NCBI GenBank assembly: GCA_965644295.1
Contig: CBFFRP010000282.1
Span: forward strand, 1 to 40,141
DNA: 40,141 nucleotides
Direction: 5' to 3'
Origin: Paraphysomonas bandaiensis
Lineage: Eukaryota > Chrysophyceae
The first letter of the stretch is position 1, and every line of letters starts with the position of its first letter. The notes below the pieces were generated by a model. The model was given only the letters and a program-made list of their open reading frames with translations. It was not told where the DNA came from and searched no databases. Position numbers and translations under genes: made by a program. This document shows, piece after piece, positions 22,055-33,700 of this stretch.

Positions 22055-22419
22055 TACTCCTTAACCCTGGGTTAATTTATGTAGTGATATCGTTAATTCC
22101 CATGTTGTCTCAAAAAAAAGTGTGTTTGTACCTGGATTGGGTTCAACAGAACGCTCATACTGTCACCAGATGAATATAGATACTTAATTTTAATTAATAT
22201 TCAATTCAAACAAACACTATATATATACTTTAGCTGTTAACTATGATGTTGACAGTCATTTGAAAGTGATTTCATCATTATTATTATTGAAAGTCTTTTT
22301 ACTTAACAATAGGAGTTAAGAACCTGCACCAACTTAGTGGCTAGAAGAATGCTAGACAGACAAATTATTTAGACCTCTACCCGTAACTAATCAATACGAA
22401 CTCTTTTATCCTACAATTT

Positions 22420-22478
22420 AACGCTACAGAAGCTGCTTGTGCGTCGCCGCAAGCACCAAGGTGCGACCACTTCCGTTC
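22420..22478 (+). repeat. Hairpin-bearing dispersed repeat, copy 2
   Basis: AACGCTACAGAAGCTGCTTG followed by a GC-richer loop and CAAGCACCAAGGTGCGACCA. It matches 10899-10960 with the hairpin stem kept despite a base change (CACAAGC to CGCAAGC, still paired as G-T). Confidence 0.65.
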
Positions 22479-22845
22479 TTAGTGTGTGTTATGAGGCATT
22501 ATATATATTACACAATTTTAGAAAAACCACAATGATGTCAACTTTCACAAGCAGATCTGCAAACACCCCAAGTTGTATTCCACCCTTCGCCTAACGTAGA
22601 AGTTCATAATGACGACAGTGCAAATGATAGAACTTCATAGCCGGGACTTCGAAACATTACTTTAAGAATTTTATTACAAAGAGTTCAAATACCACAACTG
22701 ATGCTGAAGGTGATTTGGAGTTAGGAGTAGTGGTATTCAGTCATTTCAGGGTTTGGGTCACGTCGTGCTTGTCAGGATTATTTGCCTTATATTATTACAA
22801 ATAATATTCGAATCTAAGCGTGAAGCACATAAATATGATGATGCA

Positions 22846-22975
22846 ACAAGAAAACTGCTTGTGCGTCCCCACAAGCAACAAGGTGCAACCGCTTTCGCTC
22901 TTCCACTCAAAGCAAACGCAGTGAGCAAGCAGAATGTTGATATACCTGACATCTGCTAACTTCAGTATTAATTTG
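22846..22975 (+). repeat. Hairpin-bearing dispersed repeat, copy 3 (most complete)
   Basis: Contains the hairpin GCTTGTG-CGTCCC-CACAAGC, then AAGGTGCAACCGCTTTCGCT, CACTCAAAGCAAACGCAGTG and ACCTGACATCTGCTAACTTC. It joins the two halves seen separately at 10.9 and 11.2 kb. Confidence 0.65.
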
Positions 22976-23122
22976 AAACGATACTTTCATATTAAACTGA
23001 ATCAATACTTTCATTTTTCTTTGTTTTATTTTAATTTGTTTATTGATTCAGGGAACATTAATTTCTCTAACCTCAAGAAAGCTGCAAATATCTGTACAAT
23101 TTAGATGACAATAGGTTTACCA

Positions 23123-23238
23123 CATCATGAGGATAAGCTAAAATTTAACCTACAAGGAGACCGCCTTCGTTTCAAAATTTGGACGAGAGATTAGACTCCT
23201 TATCCCTAAAGGTTAAATTGTAGCTTATCCTCATGATG
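23123..23238. mobile_element. MITE-like element with 29-bp inverted ends
   Basis: CATCATGAGGATAAGCTA... at 23123-23151 matches the reverse complement of 23210-23238 at 28 of 29 positions, around a 58-bp centre. Non-coding; able to form a stable hairpin. Confidence 0.75.
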
Positions 23239-24168
23239 CTGAAAAGTATCTTGTACGAATATAATTAAAGAGAATATACTTGAGCTATACATTTTCTAGC
23301 TAAGCTCAGGAAACATATTCTCCGTGTTGGGGCATAAATGCCGCGAAGCAATTGATGCAGACGAATTCTGTACACTATAGATATGCAGACGAATTCTGTA
23401 CATATTCCCCTACCTCCTACTTTACCTTTACAAAGAATACACTGGCTTTCTGTGGCCACGAATGATCCATGATATCTATTGTTTTGCTGCATTAGTTCTG
23501 ACTCTTACACGCCGATTGCCAATAATAAGACATTCAGTACTCGATGATGTCTGTATAGTGTGAGTTTAGCTAGTAATTAGCATAGCCTCCCTTCTCCATG
23601 CCCTCGGAAGCAATGCGGCAGAATCACGACTTCAATTTTCGAGAACTTACATAGTTTCACACTTTTTACTGAGCTTGATTACGTAGTTATGGATTTGACA
23701 CGCAATTCATACATTCATATGTCGTTTTCGCTTCTTAAAAACAAAAAATATATCATTAAGAAATTTAAACAAATTGCAAAAAGAAAACAAATCAATCAAA
23801 ACACAATTCGGCAAATATTGTTAGATGTACTTCAATGTGAAGCGATGATCGTTCAAATCAATGTAAAAAATCGCCATATATCATCTTCTTGATGCTGAGA
23901 CTACATTCTGTTCGATCATTTCACGGTGGACATGCTCGATACTACCGAATTCGGATAGAAGATATATATTTGGCATTTCCTCGGGTCACATGAGGACACA
24001 GGAGTTTGTAAATCTGATCACATAATACAGAAGTTAAATGTGTATTAATCAAAGCAAGTTGAAAAATCTAAATACACAGAAGTATGTAACAGTTATCACG
24101 CCACTGTCGACATTACAGCTTGGCGTGCTAACGTGTTAAGAGAATGGGTACTTCAGCACATAAGGCAC
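23239..24168. other. Intergenic, downstream of the MAP kinase
   Basis: Contains a short direct duplication at ~23353-23405 (ATGCAGACGAATTCTGTACA twice). A 67-codon Lys/Ile-rich ORF at 23689-23892 has no supporting features. No gene is assigned. Confidence 0.4.
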
Positions 24169-27100
24169 CTACTTGCCCGACTCTGGCTTCTTCACGTAGC
24201 CCAACGAGCTTACTCCTGAAGCATCCTGCGCATGTTGATTGGATGAAAATGCTGAGTGTCCATTAGATTGAGGGCAAGCAATATTGTGCATATGATCCCT
24301 CTGTTGTGGTAATGATGTCTGCTGCGTGAAATTGGGAAGCGACGTGCGGTGTGCATTGCAGTAAGCAGTATTTTGGTGTGAGTTGTCTAGAAGTGGGAAA
24401 ATAGGCATAAACGGTGGATCCGATGAACACAGTGGAGGGTAACCTGAAGAGTGTCGCGAAGGGACGCAAGAACTTCTACTCATACACTGATTGGCTTTGT
24501 CAATTTCACTTCTATCATGGTCACACATTGTGGAGTCATCCATTTCAGTCAGCACTTGGGAAAGAACAGACATATTGCTGCTGTTGATGTCATCGAAAGA
24601 AGCCTGATTCCCTACTCTTATCTCATGTTCCTTTGCCTCAGATATTCCCTCAGTTGATATCTGCACAGAGAATTACGATTTTCGGAAACATGCAACCCCA
24701 TTCTCCAGTACGACTGCATATAAATACAGGTCACACTGTATCGTACTGTGTAGAAAAAAGAGTTCATATATATTACATAGTACATTGGTTGCTACCCGAT
24801 TCTAATATCATATTGCCATGCACTATTCCACAGCCACTCACCATGTTGCATTTAGTATCTTGTGCAACCTCTCCAAACGCAGCATTCTCTTGACTCTCTG
24901 ATTTTACATCGCCTTGCTCCTTATAGCCCACACCGAGTGTATGACGCTTATCTCGCCACGTATAAGGATTGTGCTTGCGAATGTGATGATGATGGGGTCG
25001 CACGCCCAACGAAGCATTATTGGAAACGCGGTGCGGGTGGCCCGGTTCCGGGTTTTGTGTGAAGCTGAGGTTCGAATCACTGTAGCTTAGGCGATGGGAA
25101 ACTACGGGTGAATCTTAAAGACGTAAAGTAATTTTTCGTGCCACAGATACTTTTCATCCAGAAAAAGCAAGAACAGAAGCACACGATGTATATATTTACA
25201 TACCAATGCAATTTCCATTGATCTCTCGTGCCCTTTTCTCCGCAAAGTTTGCAATGACACTGGGATTATTTCTATGTACGATGTAAACGACCATACATAG
25301 TAATAGGTCAACGTTACCGTTGAACCAACAGTGGATCGGGAACGCTTCGTGGTTCATCTAAAAGAATGAATTCATTAGCACAGGCCTATGAACATCAACA
25401 CGTTAAAAGAAAAATACCATGATTAGTTCCAGTGCGATGCCAACTTATAGGTGATGTGTCTGACGTGGAATTCAAGGACGATATATTTATTTCCGGGTTG
25501 TAATACGCCACTATAAACGATTAAAGAAATCACACGGTGCGAAGTACGGTAAGTTAAAGACATCTACGAACACACCTTCGACGAGTATTTCTCTTCGGAG
25601 TTCATCCATATCAAGTCGATACTTCTCGAAATCAAATTCAACGTTCATACTTTCGATCGGCGTCACGTCGACTACAGTCTGGCTTCTATATACCACGAAG
25701 TCAGATGGTAGATTATCAACGGCATGTGTAAGTATGTCGACGTGACACCGACCGCGTATATACTTACTTGGTCAGTATCTGGATATAAGGGTGTTTCAAA
25801 GCTTGCATCGCCGATATGCGGTGAGTGGGATGCACTTGTAACAGCCTATAAGACAATGTTGGGTACGATTATGCAGGTAAATACATATATATACCTTCCC
25901 AACAGGTCCAAAAAATTCCTGGAAGCTCGAGGAAACACGCACCTAGATAACTGAATTTTAAATTCCCAATACTACCGCCACGGTGCACGTATTACACAAC
26001 CACTACTCGCCAGTGGTACCATATTGTAAATGTTGAAGCAGATACATACACACAAGCAGGTACTGAACGTAACTTTAGCGCAAAACATTTCGTACCTGTA
26101 GTTAACAGGAGCAACATCAGGACGGTTCTGCAGGAAGAACCTGACCATGATAATCAGCAGGAGCAAAATATTTCATATTGTATTACTTTGCATGTGGCTT
26201 CCGAATCAGACTCATAAAGTCTCTCCCAGGCTGACCACAAAAAAAATAATAACACTGACTCATTCAACACATGTTACCACATACATTTCCCGTGAAGTTC
26301 ACAATTAGTTCCAATTGATGAAATGAATCAGCCCCAGGGAATAACGGCTTGCGTGCCACTAACTCTGCATTTGCAATATAAATTTGATGGATAAACTACA
26401 TACCATTGGTACACTACCGGCCATAATGGTACCCACGGCCCACAAGTCAACAGCGTATCCGTAGTCATGCCAGCCAACTAGAATTTCCGGTGCGCGGTAC
26501 CACCTGTATGTGGTTGGTATTGTTTATTCACTTCCCCAACACAGGGCAACCAAGCATTACCTCGTTGTGACATACTCTGTCATTGGAGGTATGCGCTTGC
26601 CGGTATGCTCAGTGTAATGCTTCGAGAGACCAAAATCAGATATCTATAAAGTACATGACTAAGGATTTTATACAAATGCTCGACAGAGCGCATACTTTTA
26701 TAGTGCAGTCGCTATTAATGAGAATATTTCTTGGCTTCAAGTCTCTGAGAAATATGCATCAGATAGAAAAAGGTATATCTTGCCACACCTGTGGAGTACT
26801 CCATTCTCGTGAAGGTAATGAATACCACTTAGTATCTGATACGTGAAGTACTGCATTGTAACAACGCTTACATTAGCACTGTGCATTTTGTAGGAATTGT
26901 ATTCATGCGATGAGATATTCAACGTTACCTGTACATGTTCATTCGACAGTTTCTGAGATGATTTGATTATGCATGCTAAGTCCGTTTCCATCAACTCAAA
27001 CTGGATGTAGATATCATCAAAAGCATATATTGATGCAGGGGTTTCAATAGATAAAGTAGAAATAATCTGCATAACAATTGTTCACTCTTTCATGAAATTA

Positions 27101-27413
27101 CTAATATGAAAAAAATAGTTTATACATTCTGATGCTTGAGTAAACGGAGTAAACGTAACTCACGTAGAGTTCTTTTGGCCATTGTACGAGAATTGAATAT
27201 ACTCTTACATTTCTTAATAGCTACATCTCTATTAGTGGAAACATCTCTTGCTGAACAGACTACTCCATATGCCCCTGATCCCAAGTATCCCCTTACTTCA
27301 TATTTGGCATTGAGTAGAAAGCATTCACCCCCTACACGCCATTGTCTTAATCCTGTCATAGATGTTTTACGTAATCGATGTTGATGATTGTTTAAGTGAT
27401 ATGAAGATATCAT
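24169..27413 (-). CDS. ERK-type MAP kinase with TEY activation loop and long C-terminal tail
   Basis: Sixteen exons on the minus strand: 27413-27126, 27066-26929, 26850-26789, 26744-26696, 26643-26561, 26503-26418, 26364-26285, 26230-26187, 26140-26096, 25942-25895, 25845-25768, 25685-25576, 25357-25318, 25259-25204, 25113-24842 and 24660-24169; 656 aa, all phases consistent. Kinase hallmarks: GSGAYGVV loop, [56 protein letters not shown], the dual-phosphorylation loop [49 protein letters not shown] and [20 protein letters not shown]. This is the Ser/Thr kinase ending a MAPK cascade, cytosol to nucleus. It most resembles ERK1/2/ERK5 and has a 7-residue TGKRIPP insertion before TEY. The ~290-residue tail is His/Gln/Ser-rich and unrecognised. 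The exon 6/7 junction was chosen to give [12 protein letters not shown]. Confidence 0.93.
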
Positions 27414-27946
27414 TCTTTAAGTCTTTAATGAATTCAGAATGATCTCATTTCGAAGCCTTTTCTCATTGTGTCAGATTAAAATGAACATGTGGAATAATGA
27501 CACACGTAACTAGCATATCACTGAATTAATGAATGATTCATCTTAAAATTTCTTATCTATCATATGAATATATACGTATGATTATCATAAGAGATTTCAC
27601 GTACATATGACTGTTAAAGATATAAAATATATTGAAGTACGATAATTTTATTAAACTTCATCTTCTTTTTAAGAAAGAAGTGAAAGTTAATGTATAGAGA
27701 TTTATGTAGAGTGTATATGATTAAGATCCTATATTCGTCATTGATCATGTCAAGTGACTCCACAAGATGTTGGAATGATTGAACTTCATCTTATCCTTTA
27801 CCTACAAAGTATCATCTGATGAAGTTAATATGAGAGAAAAACATCGATTTTATTAGAAAAAAAGTCTAAAAATGTGATATTTCTTTAACCACAAACTTGT
27901 TTTTCCATGAAAACACCCCAAAGATACACACATTCCAAGGCTCTCT
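27414..27946. other. Intergenic between the MAP kinase and the transposase ORF
   Basis: AT-rich shared 5' region; no gene, and no clear inverted ends belonging to the adjacent transposase ORF. Confidence 0.4.
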
Positions 27947-28990
27947 ATGCTACTTACTAGCATTCCATTCTACTCCTTATATACCCACAATTCCATTCCA
28001 CTGTACAATAATGTAAACAATATGGAAGCAATTCATGTATTCAATTATTCAAATGACTTTGTTTATGATCATTCAATGTTTCGTATTGATCACAGACTTG
28101 TTGAGTATGAGCCTGTAGAGATGGAAGCAGAGGAAGGGAGATCACAGCATGGTCATGACTTGTCTAGGCATCAATATACAGTATTGTTTTGGTACAAATG
28201 TTGTTTTGAGGATACCACTCTACTTGAATGTGCAGAATTTTTGAGAATTGTTTGTAATGTAACTGTGAGTCGATCCACAGTGTTCAGAGCACTCCTCCAA
28301 CTTGGTTTCAAGAAAAAGCATATGAAATATATCACCAAGGATCTTGATGAGAATGATAGAGTGGCATTTTGGGTCAATCCGCCTGATCATTCACTGCGAC
28401 CGGGTGTGCTTGGGGTTTATTATCAGGACATTGTGGACCTAGACGAAAGTGGCTTTTACGTCTCCAATTCACGGCGTGTCTGTGGCCACTCTCTTGGGAG
28501 CACCTCAAGCAGTTCTACTGAAAACAAAGCCCGCACGCTGCCCCACTACTCATTGCTAGTTGCTATCGACGCTCGCAAAGGTGTGGTCAACAACATGTTT
28601 TGTCCACATAGCACAACGTCGGAGGGACTCTACCACTTTGTTGTGTACCTGTTAATTCCCAGTCTTAAGGGTACCGGGAGACGTGTCATTACGATGGATC
28701 GCTTGAGTGCTCATATTGGAGTTGTGGTCAAAGCTCTAACTGATGCTGGCCATTATGTTGTGTTTCGTCCTGCTTCGTCCCCTACCTTTGCACCAGTGGA
28801 ATGGGTATTCAGTTATGTGGACAAGTTTCTCCAAGAGCATAGTCCACAGGTCACGCCCAATTCATTGAAGTTTTGGTTAAGGACGGCTTTGGATACAATT
28901 AGTAGGTTTGATGTCAAACAGTATATGGCTGCTGCACACTTTTATGTCCCGACGTATCCGTACACACCTTACCGCGGTGAACAATCATAG
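27947..28990 (+). CDS. Intact Tc1/mariner-IS630-type DDE transposase ORF
   Basis: 347 codons uninterrupted; the in-frame ATG at 28022 (MEAIHVFNYSNDF) is an equally good start. An N-terminal helix-turn-helix region (LSRHQYTVLFWYKCCF ... VTVSRSTVFRALLQLGFKKK) is followed by a DDE_3-type catalytic core: Asp166 in DLDESGFYVS, Asp251 in VITMDRLSAH and Glu285 in FAPVEWVFSYVDKF, with 33 residues between the last two (IS630/Tc1 families usually 34). SSPTFAPVEWVFS corresponds to the usual 'SP-LNPIE..W'. It would bind element ends and catalyse cut-and-paste transposition, but I cannot see convincing inverted terminal repeats near it, so it may be a relic with its ends eroded or a domesticated gene. The 5' ~430 bp are AT-rich and then composition shifts, as in host genes here. 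Confidence 0.8.
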   Translation: MLLTSIPFYSLYTHNSIPLYNNVNNMEAIHVFNYSNDFVYDHSMFRIDHRLVEYEPVEMEAEEGRSQHGHDLSRHQYTVLFWYKCCFEDTTLLECAEFLRIVCNVTVSRSTVFRALLQLGFKKKHMKYITKDLDENDRVAFWVNPPDHSLRPGVLGVYYQDIVDLDESGFYVSNSRRVCGHSLGSTSSSSTENKARTLPHYSLLVAIDARKGVVNNMFCPHSTTSEGLYHFVVYLLIPSLKGTGRRVITMDRLSAHIGVVVKALTDAGHYVVFRPASSPTFAPVEWVFSYVDKFLQEHSPQVTPNSLKFWLRTALDTISRFDVKQYMAAAHFYVPTYPYTPYRGEQS

Positions 28991-29339
28991 GGGTCCTATG
29001 TGGTTGTAGTGCACGATGTGACTGCACTGCACTTAGTATTTATTATTTTGGCTAATTAATTATTCTTAAGTATTCTAAATTATTATTTTCTTAAGTAATT
29101 TGGAACAGTATATTGCAATACTTTGTAAATGATACTACTATTATTTATCTCTTTAAACATTATAAACTATATGTCGGTTTTCTATGTCGGTGGCACGTTT
29201 TTCACATTGTAATTATATGATATGTTATTAGTTTTATACAAAATTGAAAGCACAGTGCCCTCGGCAATTGTGATGAGAGTAGGCTTGTGTAAGTTGGGCT
29301 CAAAATGAGTCCATTAAAAATTCGACTGTATCTGTTCAT
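28991..29339. other. 3' flank of the transposase ORF
   Basis: AT-rich, with a short inverted motif GTAGTGCAC..GTGACTGCACTGCAC just after the stop. No gene is seen. Confidence 0.35.
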
Positions 29340-29506
29340 GTGAATCAGCCGCTTGAGGAGTCTACTGTCATGGATGCTCTTGATGTTTCGTGTCATGTAT
29401 CAGGTATATTAGTGTAAGCATTATCAAAAATAGGCAAACATACTCCTGGCATATAACACGAAACATCATCAATGACAGTAGACTCTTCAACTGAAGCCTG
29501 ATTCAC
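29340..29506. repeat. Inverted repeat with ~64-bp arms
   Basis: 29340-29404 (containing GAGTCTACTGTCATGGATG and GATGTTTCGTGT) matches the reverse complement of 29444-29506 with several differences, around a ~40-bp centre. A small foldback/MITE-like element is likely. Confidence 0.7.
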
Positions 29507-30711
29507 AATTCACAGGCAGATGTAACCTGTACAGTGACTTGATCATTGGACTACACAACAGGTTAGTCTTTCTACTGCTCTTAAACAATTATCGAAACAG
29601 TTGTTGCTATCTCCTGAAGAATAGACAGTGATTAACTGACCCTTGACATGATGACATGTAGTTGATAGAGGGTGATAAAATCACAACATATACATACACA
29701 GAAATATTAGACGACAAAATGATTTCATTTCATATGAACTGCTTTGATATTTGAAACATAAGTTTGAATTACATTATAAATAACTACTCCACAATGTTTC
29801 ATTTTCTTTCTTCTTAACCAAATAGACAAACCTTATGCTTAACTGAGTGTTCATTGATAATGATTTGCTATAGTTGAGAATGTTGAATCATGTATGAGAG
29901 GCCCGAGCACATTCAAGGGTATTTGACTTGTAGGATTCATCTTGCGAGGAAATATTCTTTCTGAGAGAGTAACTATAAAGTATGAATATAGCTTCTAGCT
30001 ATAACCCAGTTTTAAGTCTGATATGTTGTTTATGTAACTAAGTAACTAAATATAGCATATACAATCGATTAGAACAGCTTGGACAGCTAATAGTGTTATA
30101 TATGCTAATTCAAACAATAAGCCCAGCAGCTTCAGGAGAATTTTTATGAGATTAACATTTTATATTTTATATAATGTTTTTCTTAAAAGTCAAGTTTCCG
30201 GTAAAACTATACGACATCCTACCAATCATACTAATTATTCAAGCAGAGAGCGTTTTTCAATCTGCTGTCTCATAACATACTTGCTCGCATTCTTAGTACG
30301 ACGTATGTGACTCATCTCTGTTACATAAAAAATCATAATCAGAGTTGAGAGAAAACATGTAACACCTAAAGCACTGAAGTATCTATTACTATGTGTGCAT
30401 AACTGAATTCGGTCTGACTCGAGGGGGTATATGATTAACTATTAAATAACCTATGCATCTCTGATCTATTACCCATTAAGGATCTGATAAACACGTTTCT
30501 TTGCAACACTAATAGGAACAGTATTGTAATGCAGAGCCAACAACAACCTCTCTATATATAATTCACGAATCCTGTTGCAACTTATAAGCAAGTTAGAGAA
30601 CAAGGCCCCACAACAAAAACTTATTTGAACAGCAAAACACAAGTATTATTTCACAGATATTATACACGCACTAGTTACTATCATTCCACGATATAATCAT
30701 TGCGATGGGCA
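29507..30711. other. Intergenic, downstream of the kinesin
   Basis: 1.2 kb of AT-rich sequence in which I see no gene, RNA or ordered repeat. Part of it should be the kinesin 3' UTR (minus strand). Confidence 0.4.
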
Positions 30712-33700
30712 TCACAATTCTGCCATAGAAGCGTACTTAGTGCGTGTTCTGTTGTATAGGTCTTCAGCTTTACCCGACAAATTCCTTGATTGGGCAGATG
30801 GTGCTGCGCGCTGTGGAGGCTGCTGTGTACTGCCCCCTCTAGCCCTAGCCGTGTCTGCAGAAGCCCTGACAGCATTGTCGCTACTTGGAGAAGATGCCCA
30901 TAGCCCGGCTTTAACTCGATCTAATGACGAACGAACACTGTCAACTCTATCAGTTCCAGTGCGAGAAGGTGCGGGGGCTGCACGAATACTTTGGACAGGA
31001 TACTGCTCGTACTTTCCTCCCGATTCGTCGGGGTGCATGCGCTGACTTGAACCAGGCGGACGATACAATCCACCAGAAGCTGTGGTTGAAGTCGATAATC
31101 GGCCAGCACTGGCGCTACGCTGTGGAACACCTGACTGTTGTGCAGATGATCCACTTGCGCTGCTACTAGATGTAGTCGGTTTTTGTTGGGACGAGGCCCC
31201 TGAAGATGCCGCATTGCGCAGAGCAGCGATGGAAGCGTTCACTAGTCTCTGCAGAGCCGCCACATCCTGCACATGACACACGTATAAATACAATGTAGGG
31301 TACGCGAAAAGAACTGTACCTTGGCTAGGGCATGTCCTGTGGTCCCTCCACCCTGTGCTCCATGCAACACCACACCAACCGCCTGGGCGACACTCTGGAC
31401 CAGCACTTTGATTTTCTGTTCCATTATGGTGTGCACAGCCTGGCGCTCCTTAATAAGTACCTCGCACTGTCTCTGTCGACACTTACGTCACAAGCCCACT
31501 CAAAGTATTGTGTAGGCTCAACATACCTTTACCATTGCATGTTCCTCATGAGGGGGATTTTCCGATGTGCCGTTGCTTACATACTCGCGCAGTTTTGCGG
31601 ATAAGCGTTTATTCTGTAAACAAATTAAAACTAGTCATCAGAATACACGTCATCTCTATCAATATAGTTTTTGTAATGTAAAATAATAATATCGCCCATA
31701 GCAGCATGTGCACTTTACTTACTTCTGCAACCAGCTCTTCATAATTCCCTCTGCCAGAGTCGCTGTGGGTGGGTCCGTTGGCACTGTCTGCTTCTTGTCG
31801 GCGAATGTTTCTCAACACCGAAGACATCATATCGGACATGTGATTCACCGCTGCACTGGAAGAAGTACCAGATCGTCCGCCTTCGTCTTTCCGTATACGC
31901 CGTAAGCATGCCGACCATTCCCTTCTCAACATGTCCTCGATGCGCGTATTAGTCGATCCACCGCTGATATCGCTATAGGTATTCGATAGTCCACTGGGGG
32001 GAGTCGAACGACCGTTTTCGACACTAGCATCCTCATCATCCACAACCGAAAGCTCTGTTGCTGAGGCGTTCGACATCCCTCTGTTTTGGTTTTCGTTCTT
32101 CCATGACTCCAGTGCCTTAGTGAGCTCTTCGTTCTTGTATGGTGACTTGGCATTGACTTCCATCGCAATGCGCTGAAATTTTATAAGCAATGCAGTCTTC
32201 TCGTCCAGTTTCTCCTCCAACTCTTTGTGGTGCTTGTCGTACGCATCAAGCTCATCTTGGAGCGATACGATTTGTTCGTCCCGCTCTACCAGGCGCTGTG
32301 TTAGAGCTATCATGATGTCTCTCTGCTTCAGAAGAAGCTGCTTATACCGATCCACTTGGGCCTTCTCCTCAACAATAGTTTCACGCTCTCTCTCCAGATC
32401 AGCAAGCTTCCCCTCGTATTCTTGTCGAAGTCTGTCATGCTGTTCCTTCATCAGCACTTGCATCTCCGGATGTGCATCATCTCCACCAGGCGTTCCAGGA
32501 CCTTCTCCTCGTTCTCCGCGTATCATCTGGCCCATAAGCATCGCGATCCGCTGCTCGAGGCGTTTCTTTTCTTCTTTCTCTTGCATAAATTCTTTTGATC
32601 TCATCTCCAACGCTCTCATTGCGGCCATCTTATCAGCCTCCGCTCTTCGCCGCTGTGTACACATAATTTGACATTTACCCATCAACCACACGCATTCATA
32701 TTTTATCTCATACATAGAGATCCACATCAAGTTCTACCTGTTCATCCAGCTCTAAGAGTCGCCTTTTATCTACGACATTCTTAGACCTAGCTTCAAGCTC
32801 GGCCCTCAGCTTCTTAAGTTCCCGTTCATACTTTCGCAGGAGCGACTTCTGGTCGAGATCTTCGTTAACCTTTGCTTCATTTTTAATATTTTTAGCTCTA
32901 TTGGCAAATTTAAGAGTTGATAAGGTTTCCGCCATGGCCTCAAGCGCAGGAGATATCATTGCCATCACTGCAATGCGTTCATGTTACAATGCGTGATACC
33001 AATCGTACTTCAGAAAGTGAAAGCATGTAAAATTCACACAGCTTTGATTACTTACTTGTGGTTTTACAGTTTCCTCCTAATGAGTCTTCCAGCACGCGTG
33101 TGAGCTTACTATCCCGATATGGAATGTGAGCCCGCTCCCTAATACAAGAATAGCGTTAAGACGGACTACGATAGGTACAATAACACAACGACAGCAGTGG
33201 AAATATTCCTACTTCGTCTCTGTAAGAGCCGATATCACGTTTCCTAGAGCAGAAAGTGATCGGTTAATTTGCTTGCTCTCCTCCAGCCTCTGACCAGTTG
33301 CTCCTGACAATCTCACCCTTTCCGATCCCGCGAGATCCACCAAATTGAGTTTACCCACCTGAATGCAATGAAATACAGTTCAAAACGAGGTTGATATTTC
33401 GCGTATGCAGTATCTATTTAGTGAAGACCGAAATATTTACAGGGCTATGAAACACAAACGCGCCTCTAAGACGACATATCAGACCTTGAAAGATTGCTTA
33501 ACTTGGTCTTCAAGTCTGCCCATGTCGCCTTCTCTCCGAACACCCCGAGAGTACATCATTCTGTTGAACTCATCGGCCGAGAGCTACCAAACAGCATAAA
33601 TATTAGTGTGCACGTTGTAACACTAAAACCAACACTAAAAACGTTGTACGACCCAACACAAAGCACTTCTGACAGCTCAATCAATTACCTCATTTCCATG

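Noticed and set aside
18446-23238. CRISPR-like repeat/spacer arrangement
   Set aside because: Repeats are inverted, diverged or unevenly spaced, and the genome is eukaryotic; they fit foldback elements, MITEs and satellites.
23689-23892. 67-codon Lys/Ile-rich ORF
   Set aside because: Low-complexity composition, no motif, no splice or poly(A) context; likely chance in AT-rich DNA.
32225-32671. 148-codon Ser/Arg/Cys-rich plus-strand ORF
   Set aside because: It is the antisense shadow of the kinesin coiled-coil exon.
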